Notes: generated from the letters alone by a model not told the origin. A stretch of DNA of 14,201 bases from Myxococcales bacterium (GCA_018970625.1 JAGWVZ010000042.1:1-14201); one strand, 5' to 3'; positions 8,301 to 14,201 are shown, counted from the first letter of the stretch. Numbers and translations: made by a program.

Positions 8301-9089
8301 GTTGCGAAGCCACGAACCGTACCGGCCGCCGATATGACCATAAATCTCGCACCATAACCCGTAGCGGTCCTCGCTCCACACGCCGAGTCGCTTTTGCGGA
8401 ATGCGCTCAATCGCGTCACGGAAATCAACGTACTGTGAAAATTGCGGTGCCTCAGTATCCAGCAGGGCGCCCATCCACTCGCGGAGGGTCATCAACTTTA
8501 CATCGGCGTCAGGCGCGAACAGCTGCAGGTACCGCGCTGCGTCTTCGAGCAGAGGGCGCGACTGCGTCAGATACAGCACGCGTCCACGCAGCTGTTGAAT
8601 ACTCTCCTGAATCAGCGACGTTTTGCCTGTGCCCGGCGAACCCTGCAGAATCTGCACCTGCGCGTCTGAACGAAAGAACGTCAATTGTTCTTCGTTCCAT
8701 GGCGTCTGCAGGCCCGCGTCGCGGTCGGGGTGCCCCATGAGCGCGCTTGGCTGCAAAGGCATCAGCTCGGACTCACTCATCGGGAGGGGTTGATGATCAT
8801 CGTGGTGTCGCACGGCCCGCGCCACAATGTGACGCCCCCCATCGGCTGTCACCCCCGCCCTGCGCCACCATAAATAATAATGATTTCCGCTGTTTCCGCC
8901 TAGCGGACTCCGTAGCCAGTCGGCGTTGGCCGAGCCTCGGGTCGCCTTCACTTTACCGGTGCGACCGTCCAGCATGAGTCGTCGCAGATCCATCGATAAC
9001 TTGCGGCGCACGGCGACGGGAAACGCCTCCGAGTCCAGCGCCGCCATCAGATCCGGGTGCACACTCAGCTGCCAGTCCACGTAGTTCAT
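5322..9089 (-). CDS. Superfamily 1 (UvrD/Rep-like) helicase with N-terminal small domain and C-terminal helical repeats
   Basis: The protein is 1255 residues from the preferred start. Helicase motifs occur in order: Walker A QGSPGTGKTS (K156), Walker B LIVVDEVQDLT (D338, E339), motif III VAGDEAQTI (371-379), NMRCPPRVAKLVN (408-420), motif V-like TVDDVKGRDL (495-504) and motif VI RVALSRATEQLVF (541-553). It should be an ATP-dependent DNA or RNA translocase. Residues about 23-102, ahead of the motor, contain VRRKLSMDLRRLML, GGNSGNHYYLWWRR and IVARAVRHHDDHQPL; this suggests a small RelE/ParE-like fold, which is inference. Residues about 560-1255 look like an alpha-helical solenoid with TPR-like stretches (for example AIRIYGSMRQPPAAKLGYCA and ALGHYSRLQDMDGQV). 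The tail is basic. UvrD proteins are usually about 720 residues, so both ends are additions. A start at 9167 is possible but its GGAGG is 13 bases away; ATG 9089 has GGAG at 6 bases. No nuclease motif was recognised. Confidence 0.85.
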   Translation of the reverse strand: MNYVDWQLSVHPDLMAALDSEAFPVAVRRKLSMDLRRLMLDGRTGKVKATRGSANADWLRSPLGGNSGNHYYLWWRRAGVTADGGRHIVARAVRHHDDHQPLPMSESELMPLQPSALMGHPDRDAGLQTPWNEEQLTFFRSDAQVQILQGSPGTGKTSLIQESIQQLRGRVLYLTQSRPLLEDAARYLQLFAPDADVKLMTLREWMGALLDTEAPQFSQYVDFRDAIERIPQKRLGVWSEDRYGLWCEIYGHIGGRYGSWLRNGKWEVEQQRHWESERASELGESANGGVGKVIATLSQSHDELKALFPELYAAARLEDLLTRERAMSLGSFDLIVVDEVQDLTQVDLANVTAFAAFTLRESDRAAHQLIVAGDEAQTIRPTDFRFGTAKRIVGEHFPTNQHTELTTNMRCPPRVAKLVNRAWDLYGSLNRRERPRGDANVRVDENVEDTIHLVLVPDAAQLNTLISEIAWREYTVVSAAPVTHGELSANPDVRTVDDVKGRDLSLVALIGAQDLLRSLYQGANPDKWQVHKQRQSIDRLRVALSRATEQLVFLELASNVTDVAVLMQLLAPVAPHVCTPESFMSTLGDVDMTSYLDTFLLDVRQKAESNPTTAWYTLQHTIRTHAEQERAGESLAEVGARIHDAHTQYAAEFATVQRKAWRDDTLDIHALLRKAAELEGIHGKRPKMAAWLAAAAEARQADAADWATLWPAMETARKAAMPVTGWRKRVEQALRSEFRDELLPRLIDNAKPSDTSSILTMLQDGDIAQWVYGTDQRRHDAMLSNWAGRFEDRKAWSEAIRIYGSMRQPPAAKLGYCAEQIRRWDEALGHYSRLQDMDGQVRMLRALNRSIEARELLQDRAASVARSSREVFEFFDRINEFMKSIPRGVIWQARQSISVTESGRQWVAIRPLYKAAFQKDPSFDIHDSIMALYFWAGFVKPPGEQRLPAWLGADFSAFLSDAFAYPFEKSKRRTNDLTAGLKTILESVELQQRSADDPPKLPQVVCRAALVYCLAQFSVNSASEEFTSHDSGEFWKHATRLARHLYLPFPVTRMPEVVEEFPAADDEPIRNDGEFLQHVLLHGADWMDETRLLQNPNFRLLHRLGAWPELAKRALQLGDYAQSSAYLRKSAEVSDWAAGLKAYCDRADVQGVTLRLYDAERDRLRRLLDPLMDELSGRGFLHNRKNLSPEWTEFNAWLAYKPTKVAIDPDTRNMGGMVEMSEADKAMIAKAGAKQAPHRGGFQKGELPNGKRGRR

Positions 9090-9244
9090 CGCACACTCCA
9101 GGGGCAAAGTTCCATACCGTGCTCCTGAAAACGCGCCGCATTTCGTGTGCTGACACTTTGCCTCCATCTTCAGCTGCCGACCTCCACTTTTCCGGCGATG
9201 ACGTGTACGCGCGGTGCGTCAGAAGCGCAGTTTGCAGCGTTGTC
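9090..9244 (-). other. Gap between the helical protein gene and the helicase gene
   Basis: These 155 bases contain only the unlikely N-terminal extension of the helicase frame and no other gene that I can support. No hairpin terminator was recognised, so the two genes could share a transcript. Confidence 0.4.
9096..9099 (-). promoter_or_regulatory. Ribosome binding site that decides the helicase start
   Basis: On the minus strand GGAG lies 6 bases before the ATG whose first base is 9089. This favours the start MNYVDW over the in-frame ATG 26 codons upstream. Confidence 0.6.
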
Positions 9245-10639
9245 CTACCGAAAATCCATCGGCAGTGCCCACGCCAGCGCTCGAGCCCACGCGGCGTACG
9301 GCGCCCGACCCGGCATGTGTGCCGCAGTCGGCCAGCGCCGCAACGCCCGTTCCGGAAGTCCCGCGGGAATACTCGCGGGGCGAATAAACCCGGAGCGGTC
9401 AAACGCCCGCAAATGCTCGACCATCCACGCGTCCATCAACACAAATGCCCCATTCGCGCGCTCGGCCGGCAACAACGCGTGCGCCAGCCGCCATTGTTCA
9501 ACCGCTCCACCTGGGTCCACGGGCCATAATAACCAACCCCGATACCATAAAATCCAGGTGCCGGGCCATACGTTCTGGCCACTCCAGCCTTTGCGACACG
9601 ATAGATAGATTTGCAGGGCGGTAGTCTGATTCGTCTGCAGCGCCCATTTCAGAAACGCGCGGTGCTCGAAACGGAGTGCGGGGTTTGTTTCGGTAGCGAG
9701 CTCCCGAATGCGCGTCTCAGTCCAGCTGCCAATGAGCGGCTGAAACAACGCCGATAACTGCCGCAGCGCCGGTTCACGGTCACGATGACCCAGCGCGAGG
9801 GCGTCGAGCCATGCAAAGAGCGCGTGACAACGCGTGCGTGAGATATCCTCGACGACAACCTGCGAATCGGAATATCGCCCGAATAAACCCACCGCACATT
9901 TCAGATAATTCGCCGCCGTTGTAAATTGCTGATTTCCCGCTGCGAGTGATCCGGCAAGACTGTTCAGACGCCCGCGCTGCACCAGTCCGGGACGCGAATC
10001 GGTATGACCCCAGTGCCGAATTTGATCCAGCGACTCCCGCCAGGCAAACCGGTTTGTCCTCAGTGTCGCGACCACCAGATCGGCCTGCGAGCATAGCCCG
10101 GGTTCCTGCGCTCGCAAACGGGCCGAGAGGGTCATCAGACGTGCTTCGGATGCGCTGCCGAAATGGCCACGATGAGCATCCTGCTGCACCAGAATGGTAC
10201 GTAATTTCAGTTCTTCCACCGCCCTGAAGGAATTTGCCGAGAGCGCGGCCGCCAGCACCGCGAGCTCGTTTTGCCAGTCGCGCGCGCTCTGGGCGGCCAC
10301 CTGCTGCCCATGCCACAGGGCATCCAGCCACCGCTGCTGCATGTCGGGTAGCGCGCGCAGTCGCTGTGCCAGTCGCGGGCGCAACGCGGGCCACAGCTCC
10401 AGCGCGGCGTGCCAGTCGCCCACAGGTAGCGTGTCGCCGGCATCCCACGCCTGTTGAACCAGCGGATGCAGCAGGGCGGTAGATGCGTCAGCCGTGAGTA
10501 AACATCGCCGCTGTTGCGTTTCAGTCCACCCTGCAATCGGAATCTCCCCCGTTGTTCGCGTCTTCTGCCACCACCAGGCCAGCGCGTCGGCATAGGGAAC
10601 CAGCGATGGCTGCGTCTTCGGCAGTACCTGATACCGCAC
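9245..10639 (-). CDS. Unrecognised alpha-helical protein, likely helicase partner
   Basis: I do not recognise this family. From a GTG at 10639 the protein is 464 residues: VRYQVLPKTQPSLVPYADAL, then a W/L/A/R-rich sequence that looks helical throughout (for example HAALELWPALRPRLAQRLRA and LAVLAAALSANSFRAVEELK), ending in a tryptophan-rich C-terminus. A solenoid or TPR-like fold is plausible but no repeat register is clear. I see no catalytic motif. The open frame extends to 10837, but that segment (many R, W, S, H) is the shadow of the hydrophobic ORF starting at 10727. No ATG exists near the true beginning, so the start is uncertain. It may be the GTG, or translation may enter by a frameshift from the 10727 ORF, adding a membrane anchor. 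The gene sits directly upstream of the helicase gene on the same strand. Confidence 0.65.
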   Translation of the reverse strand: MRYQVLPKTQPSLVPYADALAWWWQKTRTTGEIPIAGWTETQQRRCLLTADASTALLHPLVQQAWDAGDTLPVGDWHAALELWPALRPRLAQRLRALPDMQQRWLDALWHGQQVAAQSARDWQNELAVLAAALSANSFRAVEELKLRTILVQQDAHRGHFGSASEARLMTLSARLRAQEPGLCSQADLVVATLRTNRFAWRESLDQIRHWGHTDSRPGLVQRGRLNSLAGSLAAGNQQFTTAANYLKCAVGLFGRYSDSQVVVEDISRTRCHALFAWLDALALGHRDREPALRQLSALFQPLIGSWTETRIRELATETNPALRFEHRAFLKWALQTNQTTALQIYLSCRKGWSGQNVWPGTWILWYRGWLLWPVDPGGAVEQWRLAHALLPAERANGAFVLMDAWMVEHLRAFDRSGFIRPASIPAGLPERALRRWPTAAHMPGRAPYAAWARALAWALPMDFR

Positions 10640-10727
10640 CGCCGGCCAGCCCGGTCGTCGAGATAGCAAGCACCAGAACCAGTGCCGGAGTACCCAGCGC
10701 GACAAGCTTTTGCACGACGATATCCAT
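10521..10727 (-). CDS. Short hydrophobic ORF, probably truncated or frameshifted small membrane protein
   Basis: ATG 10727 has GGGGG 8 bases upstream (10736-10740). The first 32 residues, with MDIVVQKLVALGTPALVLVL followed by AISTTGLAGGAV, form one convincing hydrophobic helix ending in a glycine-rich turn. From memory this resembles the start of widespread small proteins of the pattern KLxxLGxPxLVLxxAMxxTGxxGAA, which normally continue with a second hydrophobic stretch; I cannot verify that here. After residue 32 the frame loses this character (SGTAEDAAIAGS, then charged residues) and overlaps the better-looking frame of the downstream gene by 119 bases. So either this is a 68-residue protein with a degenerate tail, or a +1 shift near 10640 joins it to the downstream protein. 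Confidence 0.5.
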   Translation of the reverse strand: MDIVVQKLVALGTPALVLVLAISTTGLAGGAVSGTAEDAAIAGSLCRRAGLVVAEDANNGGDSDCRVD

Positions 10728-10799
10728 AGCGTTTTCCCCCGAATGAACGAGTCATACGAAGTGTGAGATGGCCATTCGCCCGACCGCGCGTCATGAAGC

Positions 10800-10857
10800 G
10801 ATGCCGTACAGAGGTGTGAACGGCGTGCGGAGTGCATGCTGACAGTTGTGCGGCATC
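10800..10857. repeat. Imperfect inverted repeat in the divergent region
   Basis: GATGCCGTAC at 10800-10809 pairs with GTGCGGCATC at 10848-10857 (9 of 10 positions), separated by 38 bases. It lies in the probable leader of the minus-strand transcript. It may be an RNA structure or a binding site; function is unknown. Confidence 0.3.
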
Positions 10858-10888
10858 ATTTTGTTCCACCCCCGGTCTCTGTCGGGTT

Positions 10889-10902
10889 TTACCGTTCGGT
10901 AA
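10889..10902. promoter_or_regulatory. Probable HipB operator 1
   Basis: TTACCGTTCGGTAA has perfect 6-bp arms around a TT centre. It shares TACCG-N2-CGGT with the second site 50 bases downstream. HipB proteins bind paired palindromes near their own promoter, so this is the natural ligand candidate. Confidence 0.55.
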
Positions 10903-10938
10903 TGATCAACGCCCGATAGCTTGCGCTGTGCAAAATAG

Positions 10939-10950
10939 TACCGTACGGTG
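10939..10950. promoter_or_regulatory. Probable HipB operator 2
   Basis: TACCGTACGGTG contains the perfect 10-bp palindrome ACCGTACGGT (10940-10949). It is the second copy of the TACCG-N2-CGGT element and overlaps a tentative -10 box. It also overlaps a GTG (10948) that would otherwise extend hipB, which argues that hipB starts downstream at 10996. Confidence 0.55.
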
Positions 10951-10995
10951 CAGTGGCCATTTCTGTCTGCACGGCTTTTGCCAGACGATGTTGTC

Positions 10996-11238
10996 ATGAA
11001 CACACCCGTACGAGTCACGACCGCAGCCGAGCTGGGGAACGCCCTGCGAACCCACCGAAAAAGGCGCGCCATTCGGCAACAGGATCTGGCCGATTATGCG
11101 CTGTTGAGCCCGAAGTTCCTGTCTCAGTTCGAGAATGGCAAAGAGACGGCCGAGCTGGGCAAGGTGCTGAAGGCGCTCGAGCTGGCGGGTCTGAACGTCT
11201 GGATAGCCGACCGAAACTGGTCGCCGGGGCAGTCATGA
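10996..11238 (+). CDS. hipB: HipB-like antitoxin, Xre-family DNA-binding protein
   Basis: This 80-residue protein has an Xre-type helix-turn-helix spanning about 9-66: AAELGNALRTHRKRRAIRQQ, then DLADYALLSPKFLSQFENGK (recognition region about 36-48) and GKVLKALELAGLNVWI. The final LNV at the C-terminal end is typical of HipB proteins paired with HipA. It should dimerise, bind the palindromes upstream, repress its own operon and neutralise HipA. The stop TGA overlaps the HipA start (ATGA at 11235), a classic coupled toxin-antitoxin arrangement. The ATG at 10996 is preferred over the in-frame GTG at 10948 because the latter lies within the probable operator. The Shine-Dalgarno sequence is weak. 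Confidence 0.88.
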   Translation: MNTPVRVTTAAELGNALRTHRKRRAIRQQDLADYALLSPKFLSQFENGKETAELGKVLKALELAGLNVWIADRNWSPGQS

Positions 11239-12506
11239 GCGGCGTTTTGCGGGTCTATTGGGACGGCGAGGAGGTGGGCGAGCTGCGTCGTGCAATGTCT
11301 GGAGTGGAATTTTCCTATACCGGGGAGTGGGTGCGCACGCGTTCGGGAATGCCGCTCAGTCGGTCGCTCCCCGTGCAATCGGTCAGGTTCAAACAGGCCG
11401 CAACCCACTGGTTTGGCAACTTGCTGCCTGAGGGTGACGTCAGGCACGTGATCGCGCGGAAGGCCGGATGCGCAACGGACGATATCTGGGAATTGCTGTG
11501 TTGTTACGGCCAGGATCTGGCTGGTGCGATCTCGGTTCGGACTGCCGAGTGGCATAAAAACGAAGGCGGAATCGCTCGACCTGTTACCGATCAGGATATT
11601 CGGGAGTGGAGTATTCGCGGTGCTGCGTTGGCGCAGGTGCAGGGCGACGGTGTCCGGCTGTCTTTGGCGGGCGCACAGGAAAAGTTGCCGGTTGTAGCCG
11701 GTGCCAGTGTGGGGTTGGAAACACCATGGGCGGTGCCGCCGTCTCCCCTGGCAACCACGCACATTCTGAAGTTCGGCTCCCGAACGTGGCCGATGTTGCC
11801 TGCGGTGGAGTATTTGACCATGCGCCTGGCGTGCCATCTTGGCTTGATGGTAGCGGACACGTCGATTGTGTGGTCGCCGACGCCGTATCTGGTCGTGAAA
11901 CGTTATGACAGGTCGCCTGGCGCCCACGGCACGATAGCCCGCCTTCATCAGGAAGATTTATGTCAGGCCGGTGGGTTGGCTTCGCAGGATAAATATCAGG
12001 GCGTGGGTCAGCCGGGGCCACCGTCGTGGAAATGGGCCGCCGAGCTGGTGCGTGGGTTCAGTACGAACCCGGTCCACGATCTGACTCGTTTGCACGAGTG
12101 GGTCGTGTTCAACGTTGTCGCCGGTAACGACGATGGCCACGCCAAGAACCTCTCTTTTCTGCATACCCGGGATGGCTGGGGTTTGTCGCCATTGTATGAT
12201 CTCGTCGCGACGGTGGCGATCCCGAACGTGTCACGCCGGCTGGCGATGGCTATCGGCGGACAGTGGGACGCTTCGAATCTGGCGCTCACGCACTGGGAAA
12301 ATCAGGCCGCGGAGTTGGGCATGCGCCCTGCACGAATCATGGACGAAGTGCGTAGGCAGATTCAGGCGTTGCCTGCGGCACTGCAGAAGACCCTGGACGA
12401 GGACTTCGCGAATACTGCTCCCGGAGTAAAACAAACGGGGGTGGCAAATGCGTGGCGTAAAGCCGTAGAGAAACGAGCGAAGCGGGTAGCGTTGAGTCTG
12501 CGCTAA
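11235..12506 (+). CDS. hipA: HipA-family serine/threonine kinase toxin
   Basis: This full-length 423-residue HipA (E. coli HipA is 440) includes the N-terminal domain and the kinase core. Motifs: GNLLPEG (61-67), SLAGAQEKLPV (143-153), ILKFG (177-181), VVKRYDR (220-226), HQEDLCQ (238-244), NDDGHAKNLS (298-307) and LSPLYDLV (317-324). By alignment from memory, S143 matches the autophosphorylated Ser150 of E. coli HipA, D300 the catalytic Asp309, N305 the metal-binding Asn314 and D322 Asp332, so the kinase looks intact. The E. coli enzyme phosphorylates glutamyl-tRNA synthetase and causes growth arrest and persistence; the target of this one is not shown by sequence. An in-frame extension upstream to 10953 is only a shadow of hipB. 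The gene converges on the oxidoreductase with 9 bases between stops. Confidence 0.92.
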   Translation: MSGVLRVYWDGEEVGELRRAMSGVEFSYTGEWVRTRSGMPLSRSLPVQSVRFKQAATHWFGNLLPEGDVRHVIARKAGCATDDIWELLCCYGQDLAGAISVRTAEWHKNEGGIARPVTDQDIREWSIRGAALAQVQGDGVRLSLAGAQEKLPVVAGASVGLETPWAVPPSPLATTHILKFGSRTWPMLPAVEYLTMRLACHLGLMVADTSIVWSPTPYLVVKRYDRSPGAHGTIARLHQEDLCQAGGLASQDKYQGVGQPGPPSWKWAAELVRGFSTNPVHDLTRLHEWVVFNVVAGNDDGHAKNLSFLHTRDGWGLSPLYDLVATVAIPNVSRRLAMAIGGQWDASNLALTHWENQAAELGMRPARIMDEVRRQIQALPAALQKTLDEDFANTAPGVKQTGVANAWRKAVEKRAKRVALSLR

Positions 12507-12515
12507 CCCCCCGCC

Positions 12516-13598
12516 TTACCCCTCCACAAACCCCGGCCACCGCTTCATATACTGCACAAACGACTCACCGAGCGCGCGGTCGCGCAGCTGCTGTTCGGTG
12601 ACGGGTGGGCGCAGGGGCGCGGATTTGCCGGTGGCGACCTGCAGGGGCCAGTCGGGGTTGGCGATGGCGGAGCGGCCTAGCGCGACGGCGTCGGCGCCGA
12701 GGTCGAGCTGACGCTCGGCGTCTTCCCGGCTCCAGATGGCGCCGGCGGTGATCAGGGGGACGCTGCCGGGCAGGGCGTCGCGGAAAAATCGGGTCGGGTG
12801 CTGGTCCGGGTATTGTGTGGAGTTGCGAGACGCGTCCCACAAAGAGATGTGAATGAAGTCGGCGCTGTCGGCGCACAGCCACTGCGCCACCTGCGCGGTT
12901 TCGTCGATGTGCAGGCCGGCCGTGCTGCCGTAACTCTCGCTGGAGAGGCGCACGCCAATAATAAAGTCGGGGCTGGTTTGACGACGAATTTCCTGCAGAA
13001 TTTCGCGCGTGAGTCGGGCTCTATTTTCGAGCGAGCCGCCCCAGCTGTCGGTGCGGCGATTCATGGTCGTGCTCAAAAACTGGCACAATAAATAGCCATG
13101 GGCGCCGTGTAATTCGATTCCGTCCAGACCGGCCCTGTAGGCGCGCACACCCGCTGCAATAAACGCCTCGCGCGCCGCCAGAATCTGCGCCTCTGTACCC
13201 TCGGCCACCGCCGAGTCACCTTCGCCGGCCGACGAGGCCGACCAGGGCATGGGATACGCGGCGCTTCGCAACGCGCGCGCACCACCGTGGAAAATCTGAG
13301 CGATCAGCAGCGACTCGTCGCCGTGCATCGCGTCGGCCAGACGACGCCACCCCGGAATCTGTGCGTCGTCCCAGATGCCAAGCTCGCCCTGCCAACCCTG
13401 ACCGTCCAGCGAAACGTGCGTCGCGCAAGACTCAATCACCGAAAATCCGCCTTCGGAGCGCGCCTTCAACCAGCGAAACTCATCGTCCGACAATGTGCCA
13501 TCGGCATGACTCTGCATATTGGTCATGGGCGCCAGCCACAAGCGATTATGCGCCTGCTGGCCGTTGGCGAAATCCATGGGGGTGAGCAATTGTGACAT
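12516..13598 (-). CDS. Old Yellow Enzyme family NADH:flavin oxidoreductase
   Basis: This 360-residue protein is a complete single-domain FMN TIM barrel of the OYE/2,4-dienoyl-CoA reductase-like family. Diagnostic segments are NRLWLAPMTN (18-27), AQIFHGGARA (100-109), GIELHGAHGYLLCQFLS (160-176) with H164, H167 and Y169, NRRTDSWGGSLENRARL (180-196), and a phosphate-binding end GADAVALGRSAIANPDWP (301-318). Family members reduce activated C=C bonds of enones, nitroesters or similar compounds with NAD(P)H. The FeS and pyridine-nucleotide domains of the larger dienoyl-CoA reductases are absent. H164/H167 is the H-x-x-H variant of the substrate-anion site. The start at 13598 has a modest GGA about 6 bases upstream. 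The natural substrate is unknown. It belongs with the flanking backbone rather than with the hipBA module. Confidence 0.9.
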   Translation of the reverse strand: MSQLLTPMDFANGQQAHNRLWLAPMTNMQSHADGTLSDDEFRWLKARSEGGFSVIESCATHVSLDGQGWQGELGIWDDAQIPGWRRLADAMHGDESLLIAQIFHGGARALRSAAYPMPWSASSAGEGDSAVAEGTEAQILAAREAFIAAGVRAYRAGLDGIELHGAHGYLLCQFLSTTMNRRTDSWGGSLENRARLTREILQEIRRQTSPDFIIGVRLSSESYGSTAGLHIDETAQVAQWLCADSADFIHISLWDASRNSTQYPDQHPTRFFRDALPGSVPLITAGAIWSREDAERQLDLGADAVALGRSAIANPDWPLQVATGKSAPLRPPVTEQQLRDRALGESFVQYMKRWPGFVEG

Positions 13599-13696
13599 GC
13601 GTATCCAAAAATAAATGAATGAGGGTCGATGACCGCGCCGTCAACAAGGCGAAAGCGGCGCAAGGGAGCGGCTAACCGGGTACATACAACGGACGC
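13599..13696 (-). other. Gap between the oxidoreductase and hydrolase genes
   Basis: These 98 bases show only a short GCGCCG/CGGCGC inverted repeat (13635-13640 with 13656-13661) with no T-tail. No promoter was recognised. Confidence 0.35.
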
Positions 13697-14200
13697 TTAT
13701 TCTTCGGGGAGCGGCGGTGTACCGAGCTCCAGATAAGGGTCCGAGATGCGAGGCACCTCACCGGCCGCCCAGTCGCCAAAGAATTGCCGCACCATCGCGG
13801 CCGTCTCATCGGATTTCGCCGTTTCGACGTGCCCCGCGGCCTGCACCTCGCCTCTCTGGGTGACCCGGTCGAGCTGGAAAAACGCTGCGGTGCGGGTTCC
13901 GTCCGAAAAATTGCCCACCACAGGCCCTTCGTTGATGACGTCGATCAGTCCGACCGGCTGCACCACCGGCGCCAGATGCGGAATGTCGATGGCACGAGCA
14001 TAGTTGCGACCTGCAGACGGTGGCACGATCTCGTCACTGGTACCCACCACCATCATGATGCTGGGGGGCGTTCGCCCGTCGAGCCGTTCGTGAATAATGA
14101 AGGGCGCCCACGAGGCCGGGTCAGAGGCGTCGACCAGGTGCTGACCCACCGGCATGAGCCGGTCAAAGAGCCTCGGATCACCAATCAGCGAATCCAGCAG
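13697..14200 (-). CDS. Alpha/beta hydrolase, lipase-like, C-terminal part (5' end outside window)
   Basis: The last 167 residues are visible and the frame runs open to the window edge. The segment IMMVVGTSDEIVPPSAGRNYAR fits the strand-loop carrying the catalytic aspartate of alpha/beta hydrolases (D in GTSDEIVP). Further on, VQAAGHVETAKSDETAAMVRQF fits the catalytic-histidine loop followed by the last helix, and the protein ends shortly after a DWAAGEVPRISDPY segment seen in exported bacterial lipase/esterase-like proteins. The nucleophile serine would lie upstream of the window and cannot be checked. The internal ATG at 14155 is not a likely start because coding sequence continues upstream in the same frame (LLDSLIGDPRLFDRL). 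The substrate is unknown; lipid or ester is the family guess. Confidence 0.65.
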   Translation of the reverse strand: MLDSLIGDPRLFDRLMPVGQHLVDASDPASWAPFIIHERLDGRTPPSIMMVVGTSDEIVPPSAGRNYARAIDIPHLAPVVQPVGLIDVINEGPVVGNFSDGTRTAAFFQLDRVTQRGEVQAAGHVETAKSDETAAMVRQFFGDWAAGEVPRISDPYLELGTPPLPEE

Positions 14201-14201
14201 C

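Larger units (their letters stand above)
10728..10995. promoter_or_regulatory. Divergent promoter region between hipBA and the helicase operon
   Basis: These 268 bases separate the minus-strand hydrophobic ORF from the plus-strand hipB gene and must hold promoters for both. They contain two similar palindromes (10889-10902 and 10939-10950) and a 9/10-bp inverted repeat (10800-10809 with 10848-10857). A tentative hipB promoter is TTGCGC (10921-10926), 17 bases, then TACGGT (10944-10949), which would put the -10 inside the second palindrome. The promoter call is weak; the palindromes are seen directly. Confidence 0.5.

Noticed and set aside
9090..9167. Upstream in-frame ATG (9167) for the helicase
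   Set aside because: Its GGAGG is 13 bases away, while ATG 9089 has GGAG at 6 bases. The extra 26 residues look non-coding.
8953..9402. 149-codon minus-strand frame spanning the helicase start
   Set aside because: It overlaps two better supported genes in another frame, is arginine/glycine-rich and shows no motif.
10640..10837. N-terminal extension of the helical protein to ATG 10837
   Set aside because: The first part lies in the non-coding leader and the rest is a shadow frame of the convincing hydrophobic segment starting at 10727.
10953..11234. N-terminal extension of HipA to 10953
   Set aside because: It is out of frame with the recognisable hipB gene. HipA family length and the ATGA coupling fit the start at 11235.
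13635..13661. GCGCCG/CGGCGC inverted repeat as a terminator
   Set aside because: The stem is short (6 bp), the loop 15 bases and no T-run follows on either strand.
1..14201. CRISPR arrays, tRNA or rRNA genes, complete insertion sequences
   Set aside because: No regularly spaced direct repeats, no cloverleaf-like sequence, no rRNA core and no transposase with terminal inverted repeats were seen by eye.

Overview
The window looks like chromosomal DNA from a GC-rich Gammaproteobacterium. This rests on gene content only: an OleD-like reductase end, a DUF2288 protein, an Old Yellow Enzyme family oxidoreductase and a lipase-like alpha/beta hydrolase. No rRNA, tRNA, CRISPR array or complete insertion sequence was seen, so the genus cannot be named.

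Layout. Positions 2-639 (+) hold the 3' end of an OleD-type NAD(P)-dependent reductase, overlapping by 4 nt (ATGA) a 90-residue DUF2288 protein. Positions 898-3960 (+) encode a 1020-residue exported metallo-dipeptidase-like protein (membrane dipeptidase/M19-like amidohydrolase fold) with a long C-terminal extension and a suspicious internal stretch where another frame reads better. Positions 4121-10727 (-) form a run of accessory genes. In transcription order these are a short hydrophobic N-terminal ORF, an unrecognised helical protein of about 460 residues, a 1255-residue superfamily 1 (UvrD-like) helicase with extra domains at both ends, and a 305-residue ArdC/ImmA-like zinc metallopeptidase. 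Divergent from that run, 10996-12506 (+) is a complete hipBA toxin-antitoxin pair. Then come, on the minus strand, an Old Yellow Enzyme family oxidoreductase (12516-13598) and the 3' end of an alpha/beta hydrolase (13697-14200) that runs off the window.

How it may fit together. The two ends look like metabolic backbone. The middle (about 4.1-12.5 kb) looks like a mobile or defence-type island: a helicase with solenoid repeats, an uncharacterised partner, an antirestriction/repressor-cleavage-like zincin, and a HipBA module whose probable operators lie in the shared divergent promoter region. Two near-identical palindromes (TACCG-N2-CGGTA type), 50 bp apart, sit between hipB and the minus-strand run, so HipB may control both directions. 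Functions of the helicase and its partner are inferred from motifs and context only. The best candidate for something undescribed is the small hydrophobic ORF / helical protein / helicase set. Its first gene pair seems to have been scrambled by a frameshift or deletion near 10640.
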